A stretch of 37,717 bases of DNA, taken from Phycisphaerales bacterium UBA1845. GTDB taxonomy: Bacteria; Planctomycetota; Phycisphaerae; UBA1845. Numbering within the stretch: position 1 is the first letter of the stretch; each line of letters opens with the position of its first letter. The position numbers and the translations under genes are program-made. The stretch covers positions 139,660 to 177,376 of the forward strand of contig DDIR01000143.1 of the NCBI GenBank assembly GCA_002338715.1, read 5' to 3'. Of the stretch, positions 9,406-17,100 are shown piece after piece. The notes under the pieces are model-generated. The model did not search any database. It saw only the letters and a program-made list of their open reading frames with translations, and was not told where the DNA came from.

Positions 9406-10073
9406 CGGTATTGGTCATCGCCCCCCATCCCGACGATGAAGTGCTCGGCTGCGGCGGAGTGATCCGTCGCTTTGCCAATGAAGGCCATGCTGTACACGTT
9501 GCGATCGTCACGCGTGGATGGGCCCCCCTGTTTCCCGATGACCAGGTCGCGCAAGTTCGCGCCGAAGCGGAAGCCGCCTCAAAAATCCTCGGCGTCACTC
9601 AGCTTCATTTCATGGATTTACCCGTCACCAAGCTCGCCCTCCTGCCCGAGCACGAACTCAACGGCGCAATGGGCGGGCTTATCGATCAGACGCAGCCGAA
9701 CTGGGTGTTTCTGCCCTATCGCAGCGACCTGCACGAAGACCACAAGCAGATTTTCGACGCGGCTCAGGTCGCACTTCGCCCACTGCCCAATCGATTGAAC
9801 GTTGAACGCATCCTGTGTTACGAAACGTTGAGCGAAACGCACTGGCACGCCCCGCAAGCCGAGCCGGCATTTACTCCGCAGACCTACATCGACATCACCA
9901 GCACGCTCGCAACCAAGATCGAAGCGATGCGCGCCTACAAATCGCAACTAAGAGATGCCCCCAACGCCCGCTCCATCGATTCAATCGAAGCACTCGCAAA
10001 ATTCCGAGGCATGACCGTCCACAGGATGGCGGCTGAAGCGTTTGTACCAGTGCGAGAGGTGCTTGGGGAGTAG
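9402..10073 (+). CDS. PIG-L/LmbE family zinc-dependent N-deacetylase
   Basis: The 223-residue protein has the two family metal motifs: PHPDDE at residues 8-13 and HEDH at 111-114. The family removes N-acetyl groups from sugars such as GlcNAc-PI, GlcNAc-inositol or GlcNAc-malate, with relatives acting on other glycans and antibiotics. No signal peptide is visible, so a cytoplasmic, nucleotide- or lipid-sugar substrate is likely. Its ATG overlaps the upstream formyltransferase stop (ATGA), suggesting coupled translation and a shared pathway. The exact substrate cannot be read from sequence. Confidence 0.86.
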   Translation: MTVLVIAPHPDDEVLGCGGVIRRFANEGHAVHVAIVTRGWAPLFPDDQVAQVRAEAEAASKILGVTQLHFMDLPVTKLALLPEHELNGAMGGLIDQTQPNWVFLPYRSDLHEDHKQIFDAAQVALRPLPNRLNVERILCYETLSETHWHAPQAEPAFTPQTYIDITSTLATKIEAMRAYKSQLRDAPNARSIDSIEALAKFRGMTVHRMAAEAFVPVREVLGE

Positions 10074-10104
10074 GGAGCGGCTCACTGCACCGCATATCGA
10101 CGCA

Positions 10105-11475
10105 TCACAATTCTGATTTGTGAACCCAAGGCACCAGCTCTTCAGGATATGCAGCCCGAGAAAGTACTAACAGACGATTTGAGTAGATACCTCGATAGTT
10201 CATCACATAGAGAAGCACCAAATCCAAATACCACTGACCTAGTGCCCAGACTTCAAGCAAGAATCGTTTGTCTTTCCCAATGAACCGCTTGCGCTTCGTT
10301 GGAGTCGCATGAACAATCGCATTTCGTGTCCCAACTAGTGCGGCGGGTCCGTCCTGCCAATTGTATTCTTTCGCAATTTTCCTCAGGGCAACCGAGACCT
10401 CCGGAATTTCCACTGGAATTCTACATGAGGAGAGAAGCAGTCGCAGCTTGTCAGACGCGGGCAACCCACTCGCACCGTCTTCGCTAAGAACTTTTCTGTC
10501 ACAAACCAAGAGGGTCCAAGCAAGCAATTCAAGTCCTGCTTGCTGAATGACGATTGCCCCGGTTATATCTGGAGCGTGATTTGTATTGCTATTCATGTAC
10601 CATTGCATTACTAACCGGATCGGTTCTGCCCAAATCTCGCTATTCAATCGTGTCAATAACCCAGAAAGTAAGGGAGGAGTTTCCATCTGGAATGCAAATC
10701 GCCAACTCATGACGTAACCGGCCTCATGCACAAGCCCATATCGCCAGGATTCGGCCACAAGATCACCTTTCTCGTTCAAACCAACAAAGAGACACGGCAT
10801 AGACCACGCGCCACGACAGAATGATAAGACCCACACGAGCGCATCGAGTATTGTCTTCACGTTCTCGAATTTAAATCCCTGATTGTCGACTCGCTCAATG
10901 AATCCGACATGCGAGATCATGTATCCTCGCCGCCGCTCATTGTCTATTTCTTTCTCGCTAAGGTTCAATATGGGGTCTACTACAATACGCCACTGCCCAA
11001 TCGTCCATTCTTGTCTACAAGCGGAGGTAGTTCCATCAGGATAGCGAATCGGCGCGCCCAAGAAACGAGGCCAATTGATCAAATGAAAGACGACACGGTG
11101 AAACATGCTTCTTGGATCAAATGGATGATCCTCAACAATCCCTTCAAGATCAAATCGAGTTTCATTTACTGTATGAACCTCTCGAATCTCACCCCAATGA
11201 ATTTTCAACTCACGAGTATCCCCCGGTATCGATACGGAGAATGGGGCTCCTGATTCCAATTCCCCAACTCCTAAGTCATCGAGCATTATCCTTACACATG
11301 GCCTTGGTGTCATGCAGAGCGATACTGTTGCCCTCGACGTCTGCGGGTACTCGCCCAAAACAATGTCCACTTGCCCATCGTAAAGTACGAGTTCGTTAAC
11401 TAGTCCTTCCACGTCGTACCATGGCAACAGTGCATCCGACGTTGCACTATTCCCTAGGTCAATCTGCTCAGACAT
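10105..11475 (-). CDS. AT-rich accessory protein with C-terminal HEPN-like RNxxxH motif, function unknown
   Basis: This 456-residue protein is not confidently recognised. The first 150 residues look beta-rich and the remainder mostly helical. Near the C terminus, GTRNAIVHATPTKRKRF contains RNAIVH (384-389), which fits the R-x4-6-H active-site pattern of HEPN ribonucleases and is followed by a long aromatic helix (residues 407-427). That resembles proteins with an N-terminal sensor and a C-terminal HEPN domain, such as ApeA-type antiphage proteins, but the resemblance is by motif and layout only. The gene is visibly AT-richer than its neighbours: 10561-10620 has 23 G/C of 60, against 39 of 60 at 9421-9480. 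It stands alone, convergent with the PIG-L gene, and looks horizontally acquired. A GAGGAG site precedes the ATG. Confidence 0.7.
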   Translation of the reverse strand: MSEQIDLGNSATSDALLPWYDVEGLVNELVLYDGQVDIVLGEYPQTSRATVSLCMTPRPCVRIMLDDLGVGELESGAPFSVSIPGDTRELKIHWGEIREVHTVNETRFDLEGIVEDHPFDPRSMFHRVVFHLINWPRFLGAPIRYPDGTTSACRQEWTIGQWRIVVDPILNLSEKEIDNERRRGYMISHVGFIERVDNQGFKFENVKTILDALVWVLSFCRGAWSMPCLFVGLNEKGDLVAESWRYGLVHEAGYVMSWRFAFQMETPPLLSGLLTRLNSEIWAEPIRLVMQWYMNSNTNHAPDITGAIVIQQAGLELLAWTLLVCDRKVLSEDGASGLPASDKLRLLLSSCRIPVEIPEVSVALRKIAKEYNWQDGPAALVGTRNAIVHATPTKRKRFIGKDKRFLLEVWALGQWYLDLVLLYVMNYRGIYSNRLLVLSRAAYPEELVPWVHKSEL

Positions 11476-11555
11476 AAGACTCCTCGGTCATTGTTCAGGC
11501 TTGCTAGCGACAGATGCTGTTCGTTAAACCGTACCACAAGAACTCTATTACGCAG

Positions 11556-11584
11556 AAAACGCATGGCGGGTCGACGCCCCGCTC
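11556..11584 (-). terminator. Possible terminator after the zinc-ribbon/SPFH operon
   Basis: Just past the stop at 11590, the complementary blocks GCGGG (11568-11572) and CCCGC (11580-11584) flank a seven-base loop. In the minus-strand direction they are followed within a few bases by GTTTTC. The stem is short and the T tract weak. Confidence 0.4.
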
Positions 11585-11589
11585 TACGT

Positions 11590-12744
11590 TTATCTCGACG
11601 CCAAGAATGCAAACCCGCCGGCTGCGGCTAGTCCTGCAATCACGGCCAGGGTGATCTTTACCCAACTGTAAGGTCGGTCGCCTTGCACTTCCGCGGTCGT
11701 GGCGTTGACAACGACTTGGTAGACCTTGTCGGCATAGCGGTAGCCCATCATCCAGATCGGCAGGAGCAGGTGTTTGTAGGTGATGGCGTTGTACTGCGTG
11801 TCGATGCTGTGGATGCGTTGGGTATCGCCACCGATGTGTGAGCGGACGTCGGCTTCGATCGCCTGGTCGAAGCGCAGCTTGGCGATTCCGAAACCGGCAT
11901 CGAGTTCAACGTCGTATGTGCGGGCGAGGAAACCGGCGAGCATTTCCTGATTGAACGGTTTGCAATCGCGCAGCGGCCAGGGTTGCAACGCGTCGAGCCG
12001 TTTGACCGGAACGCCCGAAGCGGCGACGACCAATTCGTCGTCAAAGAAGCGTTGAAACGTTCCGGATGCGGGCGTCCAGCGGGTCTTGCGCACGCGGCGT
12101 TTGTTCTTGCCCGAACCGACGGTGACGTAGTAATGATCGCCGCGCTGCCCGTCGTAGTGCGTGGTGGTCATCGTGTCGAACGTCCAGTACGGCGTATACA
12201 ACCCCGAGAATTTCCCTTCAACGCCTTCCTTCTTGAATCGATTCGGAGCGAACCACCGCGACTTCACCCACTCGGTTAAGGCGCTGTGCGCTTTCTTGCG
12301 ATCCACCAGAAACGCCAGCACGCCATCGACCGGCACGCGATCGTCGGCATCGTGCACATCTTCAATTTGAAGCGGTACACCGCAATACGCGCATGCACTG
12401 CTCGTCAACGTACCCTGAAACTGAACCTTCGCACCGCACGAGGAGCATGGCACTTCGCGCAACCCGCTGGTCTGATCAGATTTTCCGCTTCGCCACGTCG
12501 CGATCTGCTCCAGCGTAGCCGCATAGTCCTGCTCTTCGACGGCAATGTTCGGATCGAATTCAAGCTGCTTGGTGAAACCGCAGTACGGGCACTTCAAACT
12601 CTGAACGCCGATGCTGAACTGCAAGTCAGCCCCGCAGCCTTCACACGGGAAGACGTGCCCCGTGCCCGTGGTCGGGGCTTGGGTATCGATCTCGGAAGTT
12701 TCTTGCGAAAACTCGTCTGCCATACGCTGTGTCGATTCGCTCAT
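11590..12744 (-). CDS. YdjG-like double zinc-ribbon protein with C-terminal membrane anchor
   Basis: The ATG at 12744, four bases after the preceding stop, is preferred over the longer frame that would overlap the upstream gene; this gives 384 residues. The N terminus is acidic. The first zinc ribbon is CEGCGADLQF...CPYCG (about 33-60) and the second CSSCGAKVQF...CAYCG (about 99-122). A long soluble region holding the conserved-looking LYTPYWTFD segment follows. A single membrane helix (ITLAVIAGLAAAGGFAFLA) sits at the C terminus. This is the layout of Bacillus YdjG, often mislabelled a helicase-like TFIIB zinc-ribbon protein. It is the last gene of a three-gene unit with an SPFH protein. Membrane-stress scaffolding is inferred from the Bacillus system. 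Confidence 0.72.
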   Translation of the reverse strand: MSESTQRMADEFSQETSEIDTQAPTTGTGHVFPCEGCGADLQFSIGVQSLKCPYCGFTKQLEFDPNIAVEEQDYAATLEQIATWRSGKSDQTSGLREVPCSSCGAKVQFQGTLTSSACAYCGVPLQIEDVHDADDRVPVDGVLAFLVDRKKAHSALTEWVKSRWFAPNRFKKEGVEGKFSGLYTPYWTFDTMTTTHYDGQRGDHYYVTVGSGKNKRRVRKTRWTPASGTFQRFFDDELVVAASGVPVKRLDALQPWPLRDCKPFNQEMLAGFLARTYDVELDAGFGIAKLRFDQAIEADVRSHIGGDTQRIHSIDTQYNAITYKHLLLPIWMMGYRYADKVYQVVVNATTAEVQGDRPYSWVKITLAVIAGLAAAGGFAFLASR

Positions 12745-12748
12745 GCGG

Positions 12749-13429
12749 TTAGAAAAGAATATCGGTGATGGATCGGACGGCTCGGAACAGGTCCGATGCA
12801 TCGATCATGCGCTCGTAGCGATGGCTACCCGTAAAGATCGGACGATCGTCAATCGGTCCAGCCAGTTTCGCGCGACGCTGCTCTTCTTCAATCGCTTCGC
12901 GCGCCTCGCGGTCCTTCTGATGAATCTGTCCGCCGGCTTTCACCCAATGCAGCAGAACGTGGAGCTCGCGACCATCCAACCAGACGCCATGATCGCGACA
13001 TTGATCGACGATAACACCCGATCGCGCACCATAGGCCTTGCGATTCATCACCTGCATGCAATCGGGACACTTGATGTAACTGATCTCGCGGAATTCCTTG
13101 ATGCCTTCTTCTTCGACCAGCTTCGCCAACCTCGGATAATCCACCTCGTAAACCTTGGAGACCGACTCATCGAGGATCGATTCCAACTCGCCCGGATCAA
13201 AAAATATGCCCTGACACTTGCGGCATCGATCGATACCGAATCCGTCCGCGAGGTTGAGTGGGACAATTTCGAGCTCTTCGTCGCAGCGCGGACAACTTCG
13301 CTGACTCGGTTCGACGCCACCGTCGGGACCGCGCGGGATGGCCCGCAAGTCAACGTCATTGAGCGTGTGACAGAAAGAACATCGATTGGTCTGTGGAGGC
13401 AACGGCGCGCCGCAATTCGTGCAGTTCAT
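12749..13429 (-). CDS. zf-TFIIB domain protein, probably YdjH-like
   Basis: The 226-residue cytoplasmic protein has three Cys-rich modules. The first is an N-terminal CTNCGAPLPP...CSFCH ribbon. The other two are zf-TFIIB units: CPRCDEELE...CRKCQGIFFDPGELE (about 46-85) and CPDCMQVMN...CRDHGVWLDGREL (about 121-155). The second keeps Cys-His-type ligands (CRDH). A charged helix rich in Glu, Arg and Lys follows. It lies between the SPFH gene (57 bases upstream) and the anchored zinc-ribbon gene (four bases downstream) and is presumably part of the same complex. The zinc binding is visible; the partner assignment is inference. Confidence 0.72.
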   Translation of the reverse strand: MNCTNCGAPLPPQTNRCSFCHTLNDVDLRAIPRGPDGGVEPSQRSCPRCDEELEIVPLNLADGFGIDRCRKCQGIFFDPGELESILDESVSKVYEVDYPRLAKLVEEEGIKEFREISYIKCPDCMQVMNRKAYGARSGVIVDQCRDHGVWLDGRELHVLLHWVKAGGQIHQKDREAREAIEEEQRRAKLAGPIDDRPIFTGSHRYERMIDASDLFRAVRSITDILF

Positions 13430-13486
13430 GGTCCAACCTGTGTCATCGTGCGCTGTTCGAGTCCGCCATCTACGAATCCGAACGCG

Positions 13487-14590
13487 CTACTTCGGCGGAG
13501 GAGGTGGCGGGGCTGCGTTGAAGAATCCAGCCAACTGCGGAACCTGACCAGCCGCCATCCAAGTTCCCATGCCCGCGCTCCACACCATGGTCTCAGGCGT
13601 AATCGCACCTTGCGCAACCATCGCGGGGATCTGGGCCATCGTGCATTGACCCTGCACCGCACCGTTGGCCGCGATGTGCCAGACGCCGCCCGGAGGTGGA
13701 GGCGGCATGCTTCCGGGCGTTGGCGCACCCGCATTGGCGCCCTGCATCATTTTGCCGGCCATCGCGAATCCCATGCCGAGTCCCATGCCTTCTGCCGCAC
13801 CGCCACCCGACGGATTCTCAGCGGCAGCCGTCATCGCCTGGCCCATCTGATACTGCTGGAAGCGATTCATGTCGCCGATGACGCCCATGCTGGTGCGCGT
13901 GTCGAGCGCTTTTTCGACGGCTTCGGGCAGGGAAATGTTGACGATGTAAAGCTGCGGGATGTCGAATCCAAATTCGTCGTCGATGCGCTCGACGGCTTTC
14001 TTTCGGAGAATTTCGGAAAATTCCTGATACTTCGCTGCAAGATCGAGTGCTGCGATCTTAGACTCGCCAATGACGTCGGCGAAGGCGGTGTTGATGACCG
14101 AACGGATGAACTCGTGAATCTCGTCGGTATCGAAGCTGGCGTCGGTTCCGACGAGTTCCCGCAGAAGCGCCCGCGGGTCAGCCGCTTTTAGCGAGTACGT
14201 ACCAAACGCCCGCAAGCGGATCGGGCCAAACTCCGGATCGCGCAGCATGATCGGATTCGGCGTGCCCCATTTCAGGTCGGTCACCTGCCGCGTGTTGACG
14301 AAGTAGACTTCCGATTTGAATGGGCTGTCGAACCCGTGCTTCCAACCTTGCAACGTGCTGAGGATGGGCAGGTTGTCGGTACGCAGTTCGTAATGACCTG
14401 GTTCGAAAACGTCGGCCAGCTCGCCGCGATGGACGAAGACAGCCACCTGACCCGGGCGCACGATGAGTTGCGCGCCATTCTTGATCTGGTTGTGGTATCG
14501 GGGGAAGCGCCACACGAGTGTATCGCGCGTGTGGTCCAGCCATTCGACAATATCAACCAATTCACCGCGAAGTTTGTCCAGAAACCCCAT
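13487..14590 (-). CDS. SPFH/YdjI-like membrane-domain protein with C-terminal GYF_2-type module
   Basis: Residues 1-240 match the YdjI group of SPFH proteins (also annotated virion core protein-like): MGFLDKLRGELVDIVEW, then GAQLIVRPGQVAVFVHRGE near 39-57 and FGTYSLKAADPRALL near 129-143. A Gly/Met-rich linker (262-290) and a proline run (296-300) lead to a GYF_2-like module (303-357: VWHIAANGAVQGQ, then a W-S/W-M pattern) and a final proline run. SPFH proteins oligomerise on membranes. In Bacillus, YdjI acts with the PspA homologue YdjF at stressed membranes. No PspA gene is present here. This is the first gene of the unit, followed by two zinc-ribbon proteins. Confidence 0.82.
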   Translation of the reverse strand: MGFLDKLRGELVDIVEWLDHTRDTLVWRFPRYHNQIKNGAQLIVRPGQVAVFVHRGELADVFEPGHYELRTDNLPILSTLQGWKHGFDSPFKSEVYFVNTRQVTDLKWGTPNPIMLRDPEFGPIRLRAFGTYSLKAADPRALLRELVGTDASFDTDEIHEFIRSVINTAFADVIGESKIAALDLAAKYQEFSEILRKKAVERIDDEFGFDIPQLYIVNISLPEAVEKALDTRTSMGVIGDMNRFQQYQMGQAMTAAAENPSGGGAAEGMGLGMGFAMAGKMMQGANAGAPTPGSMPPPPPGGVWHIAANGAVQGQCTMAQIPAMVAQGAITPETMVWSAGMGTWMAAGQVPQLAGFFNAAPPPPPPK

Positions 14591-14762
14591 GACGATTCTC
14601 CTTTACCATACCTGTCGACGCCCCGCGTGTGGTGCGAGGCAGCGCGTTGGCGTTGCCCATTAGACTCAAGCCTACAGATGCGGTTTGCAAGGGTCAAGGA
14701 GGTTGCAACTTCCGATGGAATCAGACGTCGCCTGACAGGATTACCAGAAGAATCCAGCTGTT

Positions 14763-14830
14763 TCGTAGGGTGGGCCGTGCCCACCATGTCGTTGGCATTC
14801 AAACGGCGGTGGGCACGGCCCACCCTACGA
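14763..14830. repeat. Long perfect inverted repeat (23-bp arms), REP-like GTAGGGTGGGC element
   Basis: The arms at 14763-14785 (tcgtagggtgggccgtgccc...) and 14808-14830 are exact reverse complements around a 22-base loop that itself can pair (14788-14793 with 14802-14807, one G-T wobble). It lies in the 250-base gap between the pgi stop and the SPFH start. The GTAGGGTGGGC...GCCCACCCTAC core resembles a dispersed repeat that I recall from many environmental bacterial genomes. It could act as a transcript end for pgi or be a miniature mobile element. Confidence 0.9.
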
Positions 14831-14840
14831 TTTGGATTGT

Positions 14841-16433
14841 CTAACCTTTCAAGCTGTACCGCACGTTGGCGGGGTTCGAATCGACTTCGACTTTGACACC
14901 GCGGCCGCCGTTGTGGGCCAATCGATTCAGCACATGGCTGACCCATTCGACGCGATCGGGTTTCTGAATGCCCTCTGCAAGTTCAGCCACCGTGAGCGAT
15001 TGGCCGGGATGGTCGCGAAGATAAGTAAGCAGCGCGGTCTGAACGTTCAGCACTTCGGTTGCCGCGCGTTTGCCAGCTTCGACACCGGGTTGATGGTATG
15101 CGTTGATGTTCACCAACGATGCGTACAAACCAACCGCCCGTTCGTAGAGCGCGATGATCGCGCCTACGCGATGCGGTGTGACTTCGTCGATTTGAATGGT
15201 GATCGATTCGCGGTCTTTTTCGGTGAGCGCCTCGCGCGTGCCCAGCAGAAAACCCGCGAGATAGTCGCCGGTCTTCACCGATTCATCGACATCGATCGAT
15301 GGTCCGGATCGATCGCAAAGCACATCGACGAACGTGACGTAGAAATTATTCACGCCATCGCGAAGTTGCTGCACGTAGGCGTGCTGATCGGTCGAGCCTT
15401 TGTTGCCATAGACGCTGATGCCTTCTTCGACGAGGTTGCCATCGACGTCAACGTCCTTGCCGAGCGACTCCATGATGAGTTGCTGAAGGTATCGCGACAG
15501 CAGCGCTAAGCGATCCTTGTATGGAATCACCACCATGTCGCGCAGCCCACGTGAGCGTGCCGCGTCGAACCACATCGCGGCTAGCAGTGCGGCTGGGTTC
15601 GCCCGCAAGTCATGGTTGCGGGTGCATTCGTCCATCGCCTTCGCACCGGCGAGCATCGCGTCGATATCGATTCCACCGAGTGCGGCAGGGAGCAAACCCA
15701 CGGCTGACATCTGCGACGTGCGGCCGCCCACCCAATCCCACATCGGAAAACTTCGCAGCCACCCCTGCGACTTACAGACGTTGTCGAGCGCGCTGCCTTC
15801 ACCGGTCACAGCCACGGCGCACTTGGCGAAATTCAATCCGCGCGATTCATATACATGGGCGACTTCGAGCATGCCGTTGCGCGTTTCTTTGGTGCCCCCG
15901 CTCTTGGAAACGACGAGACAAAGCGTTTGCGCAAGGTGATCGCCCAACTCGGCGATGATTCGATCGATGCCGTCGGGATCGGTGTTGTCGACGAAATGAA
16001 TGTGCATCGGATCATCGGGATTCCCCAATGCATCGCCGACGAACTGCGGACCGAGCGCCGAACCACCGATTCCGATTTGCAGCAGATGCGTGAAGCGACC
16101 ACCCGAGGGTGACGCAACTGCCCCGCTGTGAATGTCGGCTGCGAACGACTTGATATCGCGCACGGTCGATTCGATGGCGCTCGTGATATCGCGGTCGGGA
16201 GCGCGGGCGGCATCGCGGAGCCAATAGTGCCCCACCATGCGGTTTTCATCGGGGTTGGCGATCGCGCCTGCTTCCAAGGCATCCATCGCATCAAACGCCT
16301 TCGACATCGCCCCAGACAATTCGCCAAGGAACGAGTCTGAAAACTTCATCCGCGAGATGTCCAGGGTCACACCAGCCGCCGGGCACGAGCAGCGATATTC
16401 GCAAAAACGCTTCCACAGATCGATGGGGTTCAC
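14841..16433 (-). CDS. pgi: Glucose-6-phosphate isomerase with C-terminal winged-helix-like extension
   Basis: The 530-residue protein carries the PGI landmarks: IGIGGSALGPQF (sugar-phosphate loop, about 119-130), VVSKSGGTKETRN near residue 173, the GNKGSTDQHAYVQQLRDG signature near residue 345, and the catalytic Lys region AYHQPGVEAGK near residue 443. It interconverts glucose-6-phosphate and fructose-6-phosphate. After the usual end of the fold there are about 65 residues (LLTYLRDHPGQSLTVAELAEG onward) that look like a small winged helix; I recall similar tails in cyanobacterial-type PGI. Its start overlaps the stop of the small upstream gene by four bases, so the two are probably coupled. 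Confidence 0.95.
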   Translation of the reverse strand: MNPIDLWKRFCEYRCSCPAAGVTLDISRMKFSDSFLGELSGAMSKAFDAMDALEAGAIANPDENRMVGHYWLRDAARAPDRDITSAIESTVRDIKSFAADIHSGAVASPSGGRFTHLLQIGIGGSALGPQFVGDALGNPDDPMHIHFVDNTDPDGIDRIIAELGDHLAQTLCLVVSKSGGTKETRNGMLEVAHVYESRGLNFAKCAVAVTGEGSALDNVCKSQGWLRSFPMWDWVGGRTSQMSAVGLLPAALGGIDIDAMLAGAKAMDECTRNHDLRANPAALLAAMWFDAARSRGLRDMVVIPYKDRLALLSRYLQQLIMESLGKDVDVDGNLVEEGISVYGNKGSTDQHAYVQQLRDGVNNFYVTFVDVLCDRSGPSIDVDESVKTGDYLAGFLLGTREALTEKDRESITIQIDEVTPHRVGAIIALYERAVGLYASLVNINAYHQPGVEAGKRAATEVLNVQTALLTYLRDHPGQSLTVAELAEGIQKPDRVEWVSHVLNRLAHNGGRGVKVEVDSNPANVRYSLKG

Positions 16434-17014
16434 GTTGACTTTCCTTTTTTACCGCGAACTTTGCGGGTTGGTTTGGGCGCCGATTCCGCGATGGGCCGAA
16501 CGGCTTTTAAAACTTCCCAATCGGTATAAACATCCTGCCTGATAAACGCCAGGCAGTAGCGGCGAACGTCATCTTCTGAAAGATTGGATGCCCGCAGCAC
16601 GCGCTTCGAAACACTCAAATCGTCAGGGCAATCTTTCGGCGGGATGCGCACCAACTCATCCTCCAGGCGGCTGAAGAATTCGATCTCGCCAAGTTGCCGC
16701 CAGATATCGGGCAGGTCGGCATCGACATCTTCACTGCGCGGTTGCTTGAGGTATTCGTCGATCGATTCGCCGGGGGTGAGTTCCAACCACACCGCGCCCT
16801 GACAGTGCTTTTCGAAATAATCACCGGGGACAAGTCGGGCGACTTTGCGAAATCGCTCTTCGAGCAGGAGATCATCGAACCCTTCCCAGCGGAATGTAAA
16901 ACACAAACGATCCCATCGCGGGCTGACTTCGACGTCGAGATCAACGCCATCGCAATGCTCACCGACATACGACAGCAAATCCTTTTTGAGTTGTGCGTGG
17001 GTCTTTTTCGACAT
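16430..17014 (-). CDS. Conserved-looking hypothetical protein coupled to pgi
   Basis: The 194-residue protein has no recognised domain. It is soluble, acidic in the middle and strongly basic at the C terminus (PTRKVRGKKGKST). It has no signal peptide or membrane helix. Features that stand out are RWDRLCFTFRWEGFDDLLLEER near residue 33 and a helical DLSVSKRVLRASNLSEDDVRRYCLAF segment near residue 130. Codon use resembles the neighbours and its stop overlaps the pgi ATG, so it is a genuine gene. No function is proposed. Confidence 0.7.
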   Translation of the reverse strand: MSKKTHAQLKKDLLSYVGEHCDGVDLDVEVSPRWDRLCFTFRWEGFDDLLLEERFRKVARLVPGDYFEKHCQGAVWLELTPGESIDEYLKQPRSEDVDADLPDIWRQLGEIEFFSRLEDELVRIPPKDCPDDLSVSKRVLRASNLSEDDVRRYCLAFIRQDVYTDWEVLKAVRPIAESAPKPTRKVRGKKGKST

Positions 17015-17100
17015 GGTACGCTCATCTCCGTTGGGCGTAATCTAGTCGCGTTGGTTTGCGAAAACGGGCCAGCCAATCCTTGCCGTGCAGTTTTCAGAAA

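Noticed and set aside
10105..11475. Prophage or transposon at the AT-rich gene
   Set aside because: No integrase, transposase, terminal repeats or adjacent tRNA were found; only the one gene differs in composition.
12611..14191. 526-residue plus-strand frame across the zinc-ribbon/SPFH operon
   Set aside because: It spans three real minus-strand genes and has no recognisable domain.
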